In this document: positions 26,262 through 34,817 of the stretch, one piece after another
Position numbering within the stretch: the stretch's first letter is position 1
Layout of the letters: every line of letters starts with the position of its first letter
Notes under the pieces: generated by a model
The model's database searches: none
Seen by the model: the letters and a program-made list of their open reading frames with translations, nothing else
Told to the model about the DNA's origin: nothing
Position numbers and translations under genes: made by a program
From: Amycolatopsis jejuensis
GTDB lineage: Bacteria > Actinomycetota > Actinomycetes > Mycobacteriales > Pseudonocardiaceae
Direction: 5' to 3'
Length of the DNA stretch: 64,000 bases
NCBI RefSeq assembly: GCF_000717335.1
Contig: NZ_JNYZ01000010.1
Location: 186,001-250,000 of the forward strand

Positions 26262-27176
26262 ATGATCACGTTTCGCGGAGTGACGAAGCGCTACGGCCGG
26301 AAGACGGTGGTCGACCGGCTCACCTCGGTGGTCGAACCGGGCGCGGTGACCGGGTTTCTGGGGCCCAACGGCGCGGGGAAGTCCACCACCATGCGGATGA
26401 CCGTCGGGCTCGACCACCCCGACTCCGGCGACGTCCTGATCCGTGGCAAACCGTATGCGGAACTACGGTTTCCGCTGCGCGAGGTCGGGGCGTTGCTGGA
26501 TGCGAAAGCCGTCCATCCCGGCCGGAGTGCGGGCAAGCATCTGCTCGCGATGGCGCGCAGCAACGGGATTGCCGCGAGCCGCGTCGAGGAGGTGCTGGCG
26601 ACCGTCGGGTTGAGCGACGTCGCAGGCAAACGCGCTGGGACGTTCTCGCTCGGCATGAGCCAGCGGCTCGGCATCGCGGGCGCCCTGCTCGGCGACCCCG
26701 GCGTGCTGATGTTCGACGAGCCGGTGAACGGCCTCGACCCGGACGGCGTCCGCTGGGTCCGGCAGCTCATGCGCTCGCTCGCCGCCGAGGGGCGCACGGT
26801 GTTCGTGTCGAGTCACCTGATGAGCGAAATGCAGCTGACGGCCGACCATCTGCTGGTGATCGGCAAGGGCGCCATCCTCGCCGACGCGGCAATCGGCGAC
26901 TTCATCGCAGGCAACTCACGCAGTTCAGTGGCCGTGCGGGTGCCGGAACCGGGCGAGCGCGAGAAGCTCACCGCACGGTTGCGCGCCGATGGTCGTGCGG
27001 TGCGGTTGGGCGAAGACGGCGAGTTGCTCGTCGATGACGCCGTTTCCGCCGAAGTCGGGGATCTGGCGTACGAACTGGGGATCCGGCTGCACGGGCTGGG
27101 CGAGCGGACTGCGTCGCTGGAACAGGCGTACATGGAACTCACTGCGGGATCGGTGGAATACGGGGTGACGGCATGA
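26262..27176 (+). CDS. ABC-2 type exporter, ATP-binding subunit
   Basis: ATPase of 304 residues. Walker A is GPNGAGKSTTMRM, the Q-loop region follows, the signature is FSLGMSQRLGIAGAL, Walker B is GVLMFDEPVNGLDPDG, and the switch histidine is in VFVSSHL. The C-terminal extension with EQAYMELT is typical of DrrA/bacitracin-type exporters. It overlaps the permease gene by 4 nt, so the two form a complete exporter of one ATPase and one permease. Substrate unknown; possibly controlled by the NarL-type system through the shared upstream motif. Confidence 0.92.
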   Translation: MITFRGVTKRYGRKTVVDRLTSVVEPGAVTGFLGPNGAGKSTTMRMTVGLDHPDSGDVLIRGKPYAELRFPLREVGALLDAKAVHPGRSAGKHLLAMARSNGIAASRVEEVLATVGLSDVAGKRAGTFSLGMSQRLGIAGALLGDPGVLMFDEPVNGLDPDGVRWVRQLMRSLAAEGRTVFVSSHLMSEMQLTADHLLVIGKGAILADAAIGDFIAGNSRSSVAVRVPEPGEREKLTARLRADGRAVRLGEDGELLVDDAVSAEVGDLAYELGIRLHGLGERTASLEQAYMELTAGSVEYGVTA

Positions 27177-27910
27177 CGAGGCTCGCGATTTCCGCGGAGT
27201 GGACCAAGTTCTGGTCGGTCCGCGCGACATGGTGGTGCCTGATCGGCGGGGCCGCGCTGATGACGATGTACGCCGTGATCGCGGCGCTGTCCGACCCGAG
27301 GCCCCCGCACGCGATCGTCGCCGGCGGGGCGGTGTACCTGGTCGAATTCTGCGTGATCTCGGTCGCGACGCTCTTCGTGACCAGCGAATACACGAGCGGC
27401 TCCATCCGATCGACCCTGCAGTGGGTACCAGTGCGCTCACGCGTGACGGCCGCGAAAGCCGCGGTGCTGGTGCCGGTGCTGTTCGCGTACGGCATCTTGA
27501 CGGCGATGCTGGGCATGGCGGTGTCGAAGATATTCGCCTGGGACGGTGCGTCGACGTCATTCTCGCAAGGCACGATCGCCGCACTGGGAATGGGCGCGTA
27601 CTTCGCGTTGCTCGGCGTGCTCTGCCTCGGCGTGGCCTTCGCCCTGCGCAGCGCAGCAGGCACCCTGGTGACCGTGATGGTGCTGCTTCTGCCGTTGCCA
27701 CTGCTGCTCGCGTCGGCCATTTCCCCCGCGATTGCCACGGTTTTCCCGTCTTTTGCGGGGATGAACGCAATGGTCCCGCCCGGCGAACCGAACGCGGTGA
27801 TCGGCGGATTGCCCCCGTACGGCCCCTGGGTAGCCGTGCTGATCTGCGCCTGCTGGGCAGTAGCCGGAGCCATCGGCGGCACCACGATCCTCAACCGCCG
27901 CGACGCCTGA
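27173..27910 (+). CDS. ABC-2 type exporter, permease subunit
   Basis: A 245-residue membrane protein with about six predicted helices and the family segment VTSEYTSGSIRSTLQWVPVRSRV after the second helix (TSEY-x-G-x-I-R pattern). It pairs with the preceding ATPase, with which it overlaps by 4 nt. Confidence 0.9.
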   Translation: MTRLAISAEWTKFWSVRATWWCLIGGAALMTMYAVIAALSDPRPPHAIVAGGAVYLVEFCVISVATLFVTSEYTSGSIRSTLQWVPVRSRVTAAKAAVLVPVLFAYGILTAMLGMAVSKIFAWDGASTSFSQGTIAALGMGAYFALLGVLCLGVAFALRSAAGTLVTVMVLLLPLPLLLASAISPAIATVFPSFAGMNAMVPPGEPNAVIGGLPPYGPWVAVLICACWAVAGAIGGTTILNRRDA

Positions 27911-27935
27911 CCCGGTTGCCCGGCAGGATGGGGTC

Positions 27936-28525
27936 GTGCCTGAGCCGCTGACCCTGCCCGAAGAGTTCGCCCTGCTGTCGCTCTCCAGCAGCGGCAAGGT
28001 GATCGACGCAGGTCAGGCGGAGGTCGGCTGCGCAGTCGCCGAACTGGCCGAACTGGCCCTCCGCGGGCGGTTGGTGGTCGAGGCACGGAAGTCGCGGGTC
28101 TTGGGCCTGGACGTACACCACCTGCGCAACACCACGATCACCGTCCTCGACCCCACCCCGACCGGCCTGCCGTGGGCCGACTCCGCACTGTCCGCCCTCG
28201 CTACGCCGACGGCCCCGCACAAATGGGTGCGGGCCGCTCGGCGTTCCCCCGCCACCGGGGCGCCCTGCTCATCCGAGGCCTGCTCCACCAGGTCCCAGGA
28301 CGCGGCTTGCTCCACCGCGACCGCTACCCACCGGACCCAGTGGTCTGGACCAGCCTGATCGAAACGATCGCCGCCACGACCCCGTCCCCGCCGGACGCAC
28401 ACCTGATGTTCCTGACGGACCTGGCCCTGTCCGGCGAGCTGTTCAAAGACCTCGGCCTCCCCCGGCCGTCCTGGAAACAGCTCCGCTCCCTGATCCCGCC
28501 CCGCACCCGCCACCACGACAGCTGA
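27936..28525 (+). pseudogene. GPP34-family gene with an apparent -1 frameshift
   Basis: The first part from the GTG at 27936 reads LPEEFALLSLSSSGKVIDAGQ, ELALRGRLVVEARKSRVLG and GLPWADSAL, as in actinobacterial GPP34 (Golgi phosphoprotein 3-like) phosphoinositide-binding proteins, and runs to HKWVRAARRSP. The matching C-terminal half (GALLIRGLLHQVPGRGLL, RYPPDPVVW, FLTDLALSGELFKDLG) continues in another frame. Adding one C to the run of five at 28246-28250 would restore a single protein of about 196 residues. Without it the product stops at 28358 with an unrelated tail. Either a real frameshift or a homopolymer sequencing error. Confidence 0.75.
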
Positions 28526-28542
28526 CCGCAATGCCCATGTCC

Positions 28543-28589
28543 GTGAAGGCCACCTTCACGGAATCTGATTCCCTCATGGTTCCCTTCAC
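28543..28589. repeat. Second copy of the dispersed palindromic repeat
   Basis: Shares GGAATCTGATTCC and the right arm TGGTTCCCTTCAC with 3499-3545. The left half is itself palindromic (GTGAAG-GCCAC-CTTCAC), and the two full arms pair with five mismatches. It sits between two convergent genes and could terminate both. Confidence 0.65.
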
Positions 28590-28628
28590 AGCCCTTCACC
28601 CAACGCACCGCCGCGCACCCCGGTGCCG

Positions 28629-29594
28629 CTAGTCGGCCAGCAGCGCGCGGAGCCGGGGAAAGAGGTCGAGCGCGGAGCCGCGGGCGACCTGGTCGAACTG
28701 GTCACCGGTGAACCCGCGGTAGTCGCGCAGGCCGTTCGCGTTCTCCAGGGCCAGCTCGGCGGGCATGAACGGGAAGTCGCTGCCGAACAACATCTGGAGC
28801 GGGTCGACCAGCTCCCGCAGCCCGTGCAGCTGCCCCGGGTTGGCCGACACGGCCAGGTCGTAGTGCAGCCGCTGCAGTGAGGCGAGCACGTCCGTCGAGG
28901 GGTTCTCGCGCAGACCTGGATAGATCACCGACGAGAGGGCGAACCGGTGCGCCAAGGCGGGGATGGCCCCGCCGGCATGCGTAAAGATCAGCTGAAGGCC
29001 TGGGTGCCGGTCCAGGGTGCCCGAGAACAGGACGTTGGCCACCGCCCTGGTGGTCTCGATCGGGAACTCCAGCACCGAACCAGGCAGCGAGTGCGGCACG
29101 CCGCCACGCTCCGGCAGCGCGGGGTGGACAAAGACCGGCACCCTTCGTTCGGCCAGCACTGACATCAGCGGCTCGAGCCGGGGGTCGCCGAGGTAGAGCC
29201 CCCCGGCGTTGGTGTACATCCCGACCCCATCCAGCCCGAGCTCGTCGAGGGCGTACTCCACCTCGCGCACTGCCCCGTCCACGTCCGGCAGCGGCAGCAG
29301 CGCGAACGCGCCGAACCTGGCCGGATAGCGCGCCACCAGCTCGGCCAGGTAGACGTTCACCATGCGGGCGATCCGCCGGGCATCCTCGCCGCGCACGCCC
29401 GCCATTCCGGGAGCGATGGAAAGGATCGCGGCCTGGATACCGCCCTTTTCCATCAGGGCCAGGCTGTCCTCGGGCGTCCAGGCCGGAAACGGGACGCCGG
29501 GGATCGACGATTTCACCCCGGCCTCGGACAACGCCGTGACATAGTCCGCCGGGATGGCGTGATGATGCAGGTCGATGAGCTGTTGTCGTTCCAT
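28629..29594 (-). CDS. Amidohydrolase family 2 enzyme, ACMSD-like (probable decarboxylase or hydrolase)
   Basis: A metal-dependent TIM-barrel enzyme of 321 residues. The metal-binding HxH is in DLHHHAIP (His10, His12), a further ligand in FVHPALPERGG and LIFTHAGGAIP, and the late catalytic Asp in MLFGSDFPFMP. This pattern fits the ACMSD/5-carboxyvanillate decarboxylase/salicylate decarboxylase group, which removes a carboxyl group from aromatic or muconate substrates. The ATG at 29594 is preceded by GAAAGG; the longer upstream frame is not supported. It is divergent from an FAD monooxygenase across a region with three operator palindromes, so it belongs to the quinolone-type catabolic cluster. 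Substrate inferred only. Confidence 0.82.
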   Translation of the reverse strand: MERQQLIDLHHHAIPADYVTALSEAGVKSSIPGVPFPAWTPEDSLALMEKGGIQAAILSIAPGMAGVRGEDARRIARMVNVYLAELVARYPARFGAFALLPLPDVDGAVREVEYALDELGLDGVGMYTNAGGLYLGDPRLEPLMSVLAERRVPVFVHPALPERGGVPHSLPGSVLEFPIETTRAVANVLFSGTLDRHPGLQLIFTHAGGAIPALAHRFALSSVIYPGLRENPSTDVLASLQRLHYDLAVSANPGQLHGLRELVDPLQMLFGSDFPFMPAELALENANGLRDYRGFTGDQFDQVARGSALDLFPRLRALLAD

Positions 29595-29698
29595 CGGTCG
29601 CCTTTCGCCGGGGCGCCGTCGAGCGCCGTCAGGGTCAACTCGGTGGTCCGCGAGAGGCGAGCAGGGCCACCGCTCAGTCGACACCGCCCTCACCACAA

Positions 29699-29714
29699 CG
29701 CAAGCCTACTTGCG
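29699..29714. promoter_or_regulatory. Operator palindrome 1, CGCAAG-N4-CTTGCG
   Basis: CGCAAGCCTACTTGCG. First of three copies between the ACMSD-like gene and the FAD monooxygenase; 105 nt upstream of the former. Spacing of exactly four bases is shared by all copies. Confidence 0.75.
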
Positions 29715-29727
29715 ATAAAGCCAAGAA

Positions 29728-29743
29728 CGCAAGGAGACTTGCG
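29728..29743. promoter_or_regulatory. Operator palindrome 2, CGCAAG-N4-CTTGCG
   Basis: CGCAAGGAGACTTGCG, extended by AA/TT so that the symmetric region is 20 bp (29726-29745). Centre 29 bp from copy 1 and 50 bp from copy 3. Confidence 0.78.
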
Positions 29744-29777
29744 TTGAATCTTCCCTGGTCTTATCGTCGACCAACAT

Positions 29778-29793
29778 CGCAGGTCGACTTGCG
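29778..29793. promoter_or_regulatory. Operator palindrome 3, CGCAGG-N4-CTTGCG
   Basis: CGCAGGTCGACTTGCG within ATCGCAGGTCGACTTGCGAT (29776-29795). It is base-for-base the same as the copy at 37101-37116 in front of the dioxygenase gene. It lies 40 bp before the monooxygenase start, a position that would block its promoter. Confidence 0.8.
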
Positions 29794-29832
29794 ATAGGCG
29801 TGAACGGTGCGCCGGACATGGAGGATCGCGAA

Positions 29833-30975
29833 ATGACATCCAGGCACGCCACCGTCCTCGGCGGGGGAATCGGCGGGTTGACCGCCGCCGCCGCGCTCGC
29901 CCGCCACGGATGGAGTGTCCGTCTGCACGAGCGTCAGCCGGAGATCCGCGCGCTGGGCGCGGGAATCTACCTGTGGGACAACGGGCTTTTCGCCCTGGAC
30001 ACGATCGGCGCGCTCACCGAGGCGGCCGATGGGGCGCACAAGGGGCCCGCGTTCGAGGTACGGGCGGGTTCGGGCAAGCAGCTGTATCGCATCCCGGTCA
30101 ACGGCGAAGGCCAGCCTCGCAACTACGCACTGCTGCGCGACAAGCTCATCACCGCCCTGCACAAGGTCGCTCGTGACGTCGGAGTGGACCTCGTGACCAG
30201 CTCGGCGGCCGTCGCCGCACGGCCCGACGGCACCGTCGAGTTCGAGGGCGGCGGGTCCGAGTCCGCCGATCTGGTCGTCGTTGCCGACGGGGTGCATTCC
30301 CGGGTCCGGGACAGCCTCGATCTGCCCTACCGGCGGATCCGCATGACGCAGGGCGCGGCCCGCGCCCTCGTGCCCTCATCGCCGGACTACCTTCCCCAAG
30401 CGGATGCCGCGAAGTCCCTCGAGTACTTCCACGGACGCCGCCGCTTCCTCTACACGCCGATGACCTCGGAGTCCGCCTACCTGGCCTTCACCTGCGACCA
30501 GAACGACGCGGCGATGGCAGGCGGACACCTCGATGTCCGCGCGTGGAGCCGCAGCTTTCCGCAAGCGGCCCGCTTGGTCGAGGCCGCGGCGGAGGTCCCG
30601 CTTCGGTGGGACACCTTCGAGTTCATCCAGCTCGCCGGCTGGTCGCGCGGCAAGGTGGCCCTGCTCGGGGATGCCGCGCACGCCCAGCCGCCGTACCTCG
30701 GCCAGGGCGGTGGTACGGCGATGACGAACGCGATCGCGCTGGCCGAGAACGTGAGCCGGCGCCACGTGTCGCTGAACGAGGCTCTCCGGTCCTGGGAAGC
30801 GAGCAACCGGCCTGCCGTCGAGAAAACGCAGCGCTCCTCGTACCGGATGCGCCTGCTGAATCCGCTGCCGGACCGGCTGCGTGATCCGTTGCTGACCGCG
30901 ATCGGCAGGTCACGAGGGTTCATCGATTCGCAGGTGCGGTCCTCGCACATGCGGCCCCGGTCGAGCGGCAACTGA
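29833..30975 (+). CDS. FAD-dependent aromatic monooxygenase
   Basis: Single-component flavoprotein hydroxylase of 380 residues (PHBH fold). N-terminal Rossmann motif VLGGGIGGLTAAAALARHG, the DG motif VVVADGVHSRVRDSL, and the second FAD motif GDAAHAQPPYLGQGG. The ATG at 29833 has GGAGGA 7 nt upstream; earlier starts at 29800 and 29818 are possible. It is the first gene after operator 3 and is followed by an MHS transporter. In the aqd quinolone pathway an FAD enzyme (AqdB) hydroxylates C3 of the 4-quinolone ring before dioxygenase cleavage; this protein could do the same step, which is inference from gene company. Confidence 0.88.
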   Translation: MTSRHATVLGGGIGGLTAAAALARHGWSVRLHERQPEIRALGAGIYLWDNGLFALDTIGALTEAADGAHKGPAFEVRAGSGKQLYRIPVNGEGQPRNYALLRDKLITALHKVARDVGVDLVTSSAAVAARPDGTVEFEGGGSESADLVVVADGVHSRVRDSLDLPYRRIRMTQGAARALVPSSPDYLPQADAAKSLEYFHGRRRFLYTPMTSESAYLAFTCDQNDAAMAGGHLDVRAWSRSFPQAARLVEAAAEVPLRWDTFEFIQLAGWSRGKVALLGDAAHAQPPYLGQGGGTAMTNAIALAENVSRRHVSLNEALRSWEASNRPAVEKTQRSSYRMRLLNPLPDRLRDPLLTAIGRSRGFIDSQVRSSHMRPRSSGN

Positions 30976-31054
30976 GAAGAACCGGCTGGCGCTCAAGAAC
31001 ATCACCCTGCTCACCGTCAACGAAAGCCGTCCAGCACATCGCAAAGGAGCGACG

Positions 31055-32437
31055 ATGCCGACGACACCATCCGGATCCCTGCCCACCGATGGGGAACCCA
31101 CCGAAGTCCCGCGCGACCAGCCCGTCGAACCGACGTCACCAGCGCCGCGCCGTCCAGCCGGGCAACGGAGAACGTTGCTGGCCATCGGCCTGGGAACGTC
31201 CATCGAGTGGTTCGAGTTCGGCCTCTACTCCATCTTCGCCCCCTTCTTCGCAGGCCAGGTCTTCTCCTCGGCCGACCCGGCGGCGGCGCTGCTGGCGGCA
31301 TTCGCGGTGTTCGGTGCCGGTTTCGCGATCCGGCCGTTCGGCGGATGGCTCTTCGGCTGGCTCGCCGACCGGCACGGGCGGCGGGTTTCGCTGCTGTGGT
31401 CGGTGGTGTGCGCGACCTTCGGCACGCTCCTGATCGCGGTCGTGCCGACCTACGCGTCGGTCGGCATCCTTGCGCCGATCGTCCTGCTCCTGGCCAGGAT
31501 GCTCCAGAGCATGGCGCACACCGGAGAGGCCAGCGCCGCTTACACCTACATGTCGGAAGCCGCCCCGGACCACCGCAGGGGCCTCTGGGCCAGCTCGATC
31601 CTCTGCTTCGGGGTCGGTGCCTCGCTGGTCGCCTCCCTCATCGGCGCCGCATTGACCTCGCTGCTCAGCCATGACCAGATGACGGCGTGGGGCTGGCGGC
31701 TCCCGTTCGTACTCGGCGCACTGGTCGGTCTGCTCACGGTGTTCCTGCGGCGCGGACTGCAGGAGACCACGGCATTCACCCGCGAGACCCAGGCCAGCGG
31801 CCTGGCGCGGCGGCCGTCGTTGCTGCGGGTCCTGTGGCTGCACCGCATCGCCGTCGGCAAAGTCTTCCTGCTGATGGGCGCCGGTGGGGTGCTCTACTAC
31901 TCCTGGGCGGTCGCCCGCCCCGCCTGGGCGATCAGCGTCCTGCACCTCGACCCGTCCGCGGTGTACCTGGGCAGCGCACTCTCCGACCTGCTCTTCGTCA
32001 TCTTCCTCCCGATCTGCGGTGCCTTGTCGGACCGTTTCGGCCGGAAGCTGAACTTCTACTTGTTCGCGATCGGCGTCGTAGCACTGTCGTTCCCCCTCGA
32101 AGCGCTGTCCCGCGGGGGCGCGGTGTGGCAGTTCGCCCTCGCCAAGGCGATCGCGCTGATCGTCTTCGCACTCGCCGGGTCGGTCACTCCGGCGATCCTG
32201 GCGGAACTTCTCCCGACCGGCGTCCGCGGCATCGGCATCGGCATCCCGTACGCGTTCGCCGCGATCGTCTTCGGCGGGTTGACGCCCTATCTCTGGACGT
32301 CGCTCGACCGCGCAGGCCACTCCAGCCTGTTCCTGATCTACGCATCGGCGGTCGCGGTGGGCGGAGCACTCGTCATGTACTTCGGCCGCGAGACGCGCGG
32401 CATCGACCTCTCGGACGTGCCCACCAAAGGCAATTAG
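31055..32437 (+). CDS. MFS transporter, metabolite:H+ symporter (MHS) family
   Basis: A 460-residue protein with a 30-residue polar N-terminus and twelve membrane segments. The start of helix 1, GTSIEWFEFGLYSIFAPFF, and the loop FAIRPFGGWLFGWLADRHGRR are typical of MHS family members that import carboxylates such as shikimate, alpha-ketoglutarate or aromatic acids. AAAGGAG precedes the ATG at 31055. It follows the FAD monooxygenase by 79 nt without an operator, so both are probably one transcript. It ends with a 4-nt overlap with the convergent TetR gene. Likely importer of an acidic aromatic substrate or exporter of a product. Confidence 0.87.
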   Translation: MPTTPSGSLPTDGEPTEVPRDQPVEPTSPAPRRPAGQRRTLLAIGLGTSIEWFEFGLYSIFAPFFAGQVFSSADPAAALLAAFAVFGAGFAIRPFGGWLFGWLADRHGRRVSLLWSVVCATFGTLLIAVVPTYASVGILAPIVLLLARMLQSMAHTGEASAAYTYMSEAAPDHRRGLWASSILCFGVGASLVASLIGAALTSLLSHDQMTAWGWRLPFVLGALVGLLTVFLRRGLQETTAFTRETQASGLARRPSLLRVLWLHRIAVGKVFLLMGAGGVLYYSWAVARPAWAISVLHLDPSAVYLGSALSDLLFVIFLPICGALSDRFGRKLNFYLFAIGVVALSFPLEALSRGGAVWQFALAKAIALIVFALAGSVTPAILAELLPTGVRGIGIGIPYAFAAIVFGGLTPYLWTSLDRAGHSSLFLIYASAVAVGGALVMYFGRETRGIDLSDVPTKGN

Positions 32438-33024
32438 CTGCGGGGAGCGATACCGGTCAGCACGATGTCGACCGCCGAGACCAGCGACGAATGTTCCAGC
32501 TTGGCACTGACGTGCGTGACGTGGATGTGGATCAGCCCGCCGAGAAGGTAGAGGACGAGATCGGTGTCGGTGTCCGGGTCGACGTCGCCTCGCTGCTTGC
32601 CGCGCTCGATGATCGCGCCGGCCGCCTCGAACCGGCGCGTGAAGAACTCGCTCAGCGCTTCGTTGACCTCGGGATCATTGGTCGAGAGCATGAAACCGGT
32701 GAACACCGTCGCTCCCGTCGGGTCCCCGGCGAGCGAGTTCAGCTCCTCGAAGAAGGTCAGCAGGTCGGTCCGGGTGGAGCCGGTGTCGGGCACTGGAACC
32801 GAGCGCTGGTGGTAGGTCAGCACCGCATCGGCGAGCAGCCGGGGTCGCGTCTTCCAGCGCCGGTAGATCGAGGTTTCGTGAACGCCGACCGCATCGGCGA
32901 TGTCGGCAACCTTCGTGTCCTCGGCGCCGACGGCCTGGATGCGGGCCACGGTCGCGTCCAGCACCGCATCGTGCAACCGCCGCCCTCGCAGCGCGCGGGT
33001 GGGCGAGCCGGCCGATGTCGACAT
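32434..33024 (-). CDS. TetR-family regulator of the catabolic cluster
   Basis: A 196-residue repressor-type protein. The N-terminal helix-turn-helix is VADIADAVGVHETSIYRRWKTRPRLLADAV; the C-terminal ligand-binding part (TGSTRTDLLTFFEELNSLAGDPTGATVFTGFML) matches the TetR_C_11-like group. It is the only regulator inside the cluster, so it is the best candidate to bind the CGCAAG-N4-CTTGCG palindromes. A degenerate copy lies 63 nt before its own start, suggesting autoregulation. Ligand likely the pathway substrate or an intermediate. ATG at 33024 gives the standard distance to the HTH. Confidence 0.88.
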   Translation of the reverse strand: MSTSAGSPTRALRGRRLHDAVLDATVARIQAVGAEDTKVADIADAVGVHETSIYRRWKTRPRLLADAVLTYHQRSVPVPDTGSTRTDLLTFFEELNSLAGDPTGATVFTGFMLSTNDPEVNEALSEFFTRRFEAAGAIIERGKQRGDVDPDTDTDLVLYLLGGLIHIHVTHVSAKLEHSSLVSAVDIVLTGIAPRS

Positions 33025-33086
33025 GAGTCCCCCGCCACGTTGGTCCTTGCCCGGTATCTCCCGGGCACCATCGACGATACCAACAT

Positions 33087-33102
33087 CGCAACTCCAGTGG
33101 CG
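33087..33102. promoter_or_regulatory. Degenerate operator before the tetR gene
   Basis: CGCAACTCCAGTGGCG has the same 6-4-6 layout as the five operators and is itself nearly symmetric (CGCAAC/GTTGCG with one mismatch). The preceding bases CCAACAT are identical to those before operator 3. Weak-site autoregulation is the likely meaning. Confidence 0.45.
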
Positions 33103-33173
33103 TTCCAGGAAGCGTCGCCATCATCGGAGCGGGCGTGCGCGGTGGCGGCGGCGCACGGAGAGGTCCATCGGGA

Positions 33174-34793
33174 TCACGAGCCCGCGTAGGTCACCCTGCC
33201 ACCGGCCATCGTCCAGGTCACCTCGGTGTCCGGCAGCGCGTCCGGGTCCCGCACTACGTTGTGGGACAGGCAGGTGAGGTCGGCCGCCCGCCCGGCCGAC
33301 AGAGTCCCGACATGGTCTTCCTCGAAGGCGCACCACGCGCTCGACGAGGTGTACATGCGCAGCGCCTCCGCCACAGTGATTGCCCATTCCGGCCCGACGA
33401 CGCCCGCGGACCTGGTGGAGCGCGTGACCGAGCTCTGAATCCCGAGGAGGGGGCTGAACGGTGCCACCGGGCTGTCCGATCCCCCGCCCACCGGGAGCGA
33501 AACCTCGGTCAGATACTGGCGCAGCGGCTCGATGTCGTGCGCTCGCTCGGCACCGAGGTAGTGCTGGAACCCGGCGGCCAAGGCGTAGTGCAGCGGCTGC
33601 TGCGCCGTGACGGTGAGGCCAAGGGCGCGGACGCGGGACCAGTGGTCCGGCCGCGGGTACATCATGTGGATGAGCGTCCAGCGGCGGTCGGCAATGGAAT
33701 GCGTGCGGTGCGCAGCCTCGAACGCCGTGAGCACCTCGTCGATCGCCGCATCTCCCACGCAGTGCACGCCCACGTGCCAGCCGGTCGGCGCGGCCGCCTC
33801 ACACAGTTCCCGGAGCTCCTCACCCCCGATGAGTGCCTTGCCGTGTGGATGCTCCGGGTCGTCGGGGTGCTCGTACGGGTCGCGATAGCATCCGGTCTCC
33901 ACGCCCCCGTCGACCCCGACCTTGAGACCGAAGAGACTGGTCCAGTCCTCCCGGTACGGCTGCGGGCCGATGCCGTACCGAACCGCCCGCACTGCTTCGC
34001 CGATGTCCCTGTTGCTCTGGGCCACCCGCCACATCATGCGAACCCGGAGCGGGAGCGCCCCCTCGTTTCCGAGCCGCCGGATGAGCTCGATGTCGCCGGG
34101 CTGCAAGCCGGGCTCGATCACGCTGGTGATCCCCGCCCTGGCGTAGGCCTCCCCGGTCGCAGCAAGCGCCTGCCGCTTGCGGAGTTCCGGCACGGCAGGC
34201 AGCCGGGCCGCCAGCCGAGCGACGTAGGCGGTACCGACCACGTGGCCGGTCGGGCGGTCGCCGGCACCGCGCACGACGGTGGTACCCGGCTCCTCGCCGC
34301 TGGTCCGCTCCACCTCCAGCACTTCGAGCGCGCGGGTGTTGAGGACGACGTTGTGCCCCCCTCTCCGCATGAACACCGGGCGGCCGAGGGACACGGTGTC
34401 CAGTTCCTCCGCGGTGGGCATCCGTTGCTCCGCAAGGGCGGATTCGTGCCAGGCGGCGGAGGTGACAATCCATTCACCGGGCGCACCGGTACCGGCTGCC
34501 GACCGGACCACGTCGAGAATCTCCGCGATCGAACGGCACTCCGCAAGGCTGGGCTGGAGCATGGCCATGCCCGTCATGAGCAGGTGGTTGTGCGAGTCGA
34601 AGAACCCGGGAACCAGCAGACCCCCGAGCCGCTGCACGTCCGTTTTCGGGCCCCGCAAAGCATGCATCTCGTCGAGCCGCCCCAGCGCGAGGATGCGGCC
34701 GTCCCGGATGGCAACGGCATGGTCCGGCAGGACATCACCCGGTGCGACCACCGCGTCGGCCGCCACGATGGTGTCCGCTTGCTGAGTTTCCAC
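33174..34793 (-). CDS. Amidohydrolase 3 family enzyme (YtcJ/N-substituted formamide deformylase-like)
   Basis: A 539-residue metal-dependent hydrolase. The N-terminal beta-sandwich is followed by GFFDSHNHLL (metal HxH), the probable carboxylated-lysine region LFGLKVGVDGG, VGVHCVGDAAID, LIHMMYP and the catalytic Asp in VGGGSDSPV. The family (YtcJ, AepA, NfdA) includes N-substituted formamide deformylases. That fits the pathway idea: QDO-type cleavage of an unsubstituted 3-hydroxy-4-quinolone yields N-formylanthranilate, whose formamide bond needs hydrolysis. GTG start at 34793 with AGGAGAGG upstream; last gene of the operon dioxygenase-permease-hydrolase. Confidence 0.83.
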   Translation of the reverse strand: METQQADTIVAADAVVAPGDVLPDHAVAIRDGRILALGRLDEMHALRGPKTDVQRLGGLLVPGFFDSHNHLLMTGMAMLQPSLAECRSIAEILDVVRSAAGTGAPGEWIVTSAAWHESALAEQRMPTAEELDTVSLGRPVFMRRGGHNVVLNTRALEVLEVERTSGEEPGTTVVRGAGDRPTGHVVGTAYVARLAARLPAVPELRKRQALAATGEAYARAGITSVIEPGLQPGDIELIRRLGNEGALPLRVRMMWRVAQSNRDIGEAVRAVRYGIGPQPYREDWTSLFGLKVGVDGGVETGCYRDPYEHPDDPEHPHGKALIGGEELRELCEAAAPTGWHVGVHCVGDAAIDEVLTAFEAAHRTHSIADRRWTLIHMMYPRPDHWSRVRALGLTVTAQQPLHYALAAGFQHYLGAERAHDIEPLRQYLTEVSLPVGGGSDSPVAPFSPLLGIQSSVTRSTRSAGVVGPEWAITVAEALRMYTSSSAWCAFEEDHVGTLSAGRAADLTCLSHNVVRDPDALPDTEVTWTMAGGRVTYAGS

Positions 34794-34817
34794 TGACCTC
34801 TCCTGTTGTCATCAGCA

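Noticed and set aside
33174..34793. Assignment of the amidohydrolase-3 gene as dihydroorotase or hydantoinase
   Set aside because: The HNH metal motif and overall order fit the YtcJ/NfdA group better; no pyrimidine genes are nearby.
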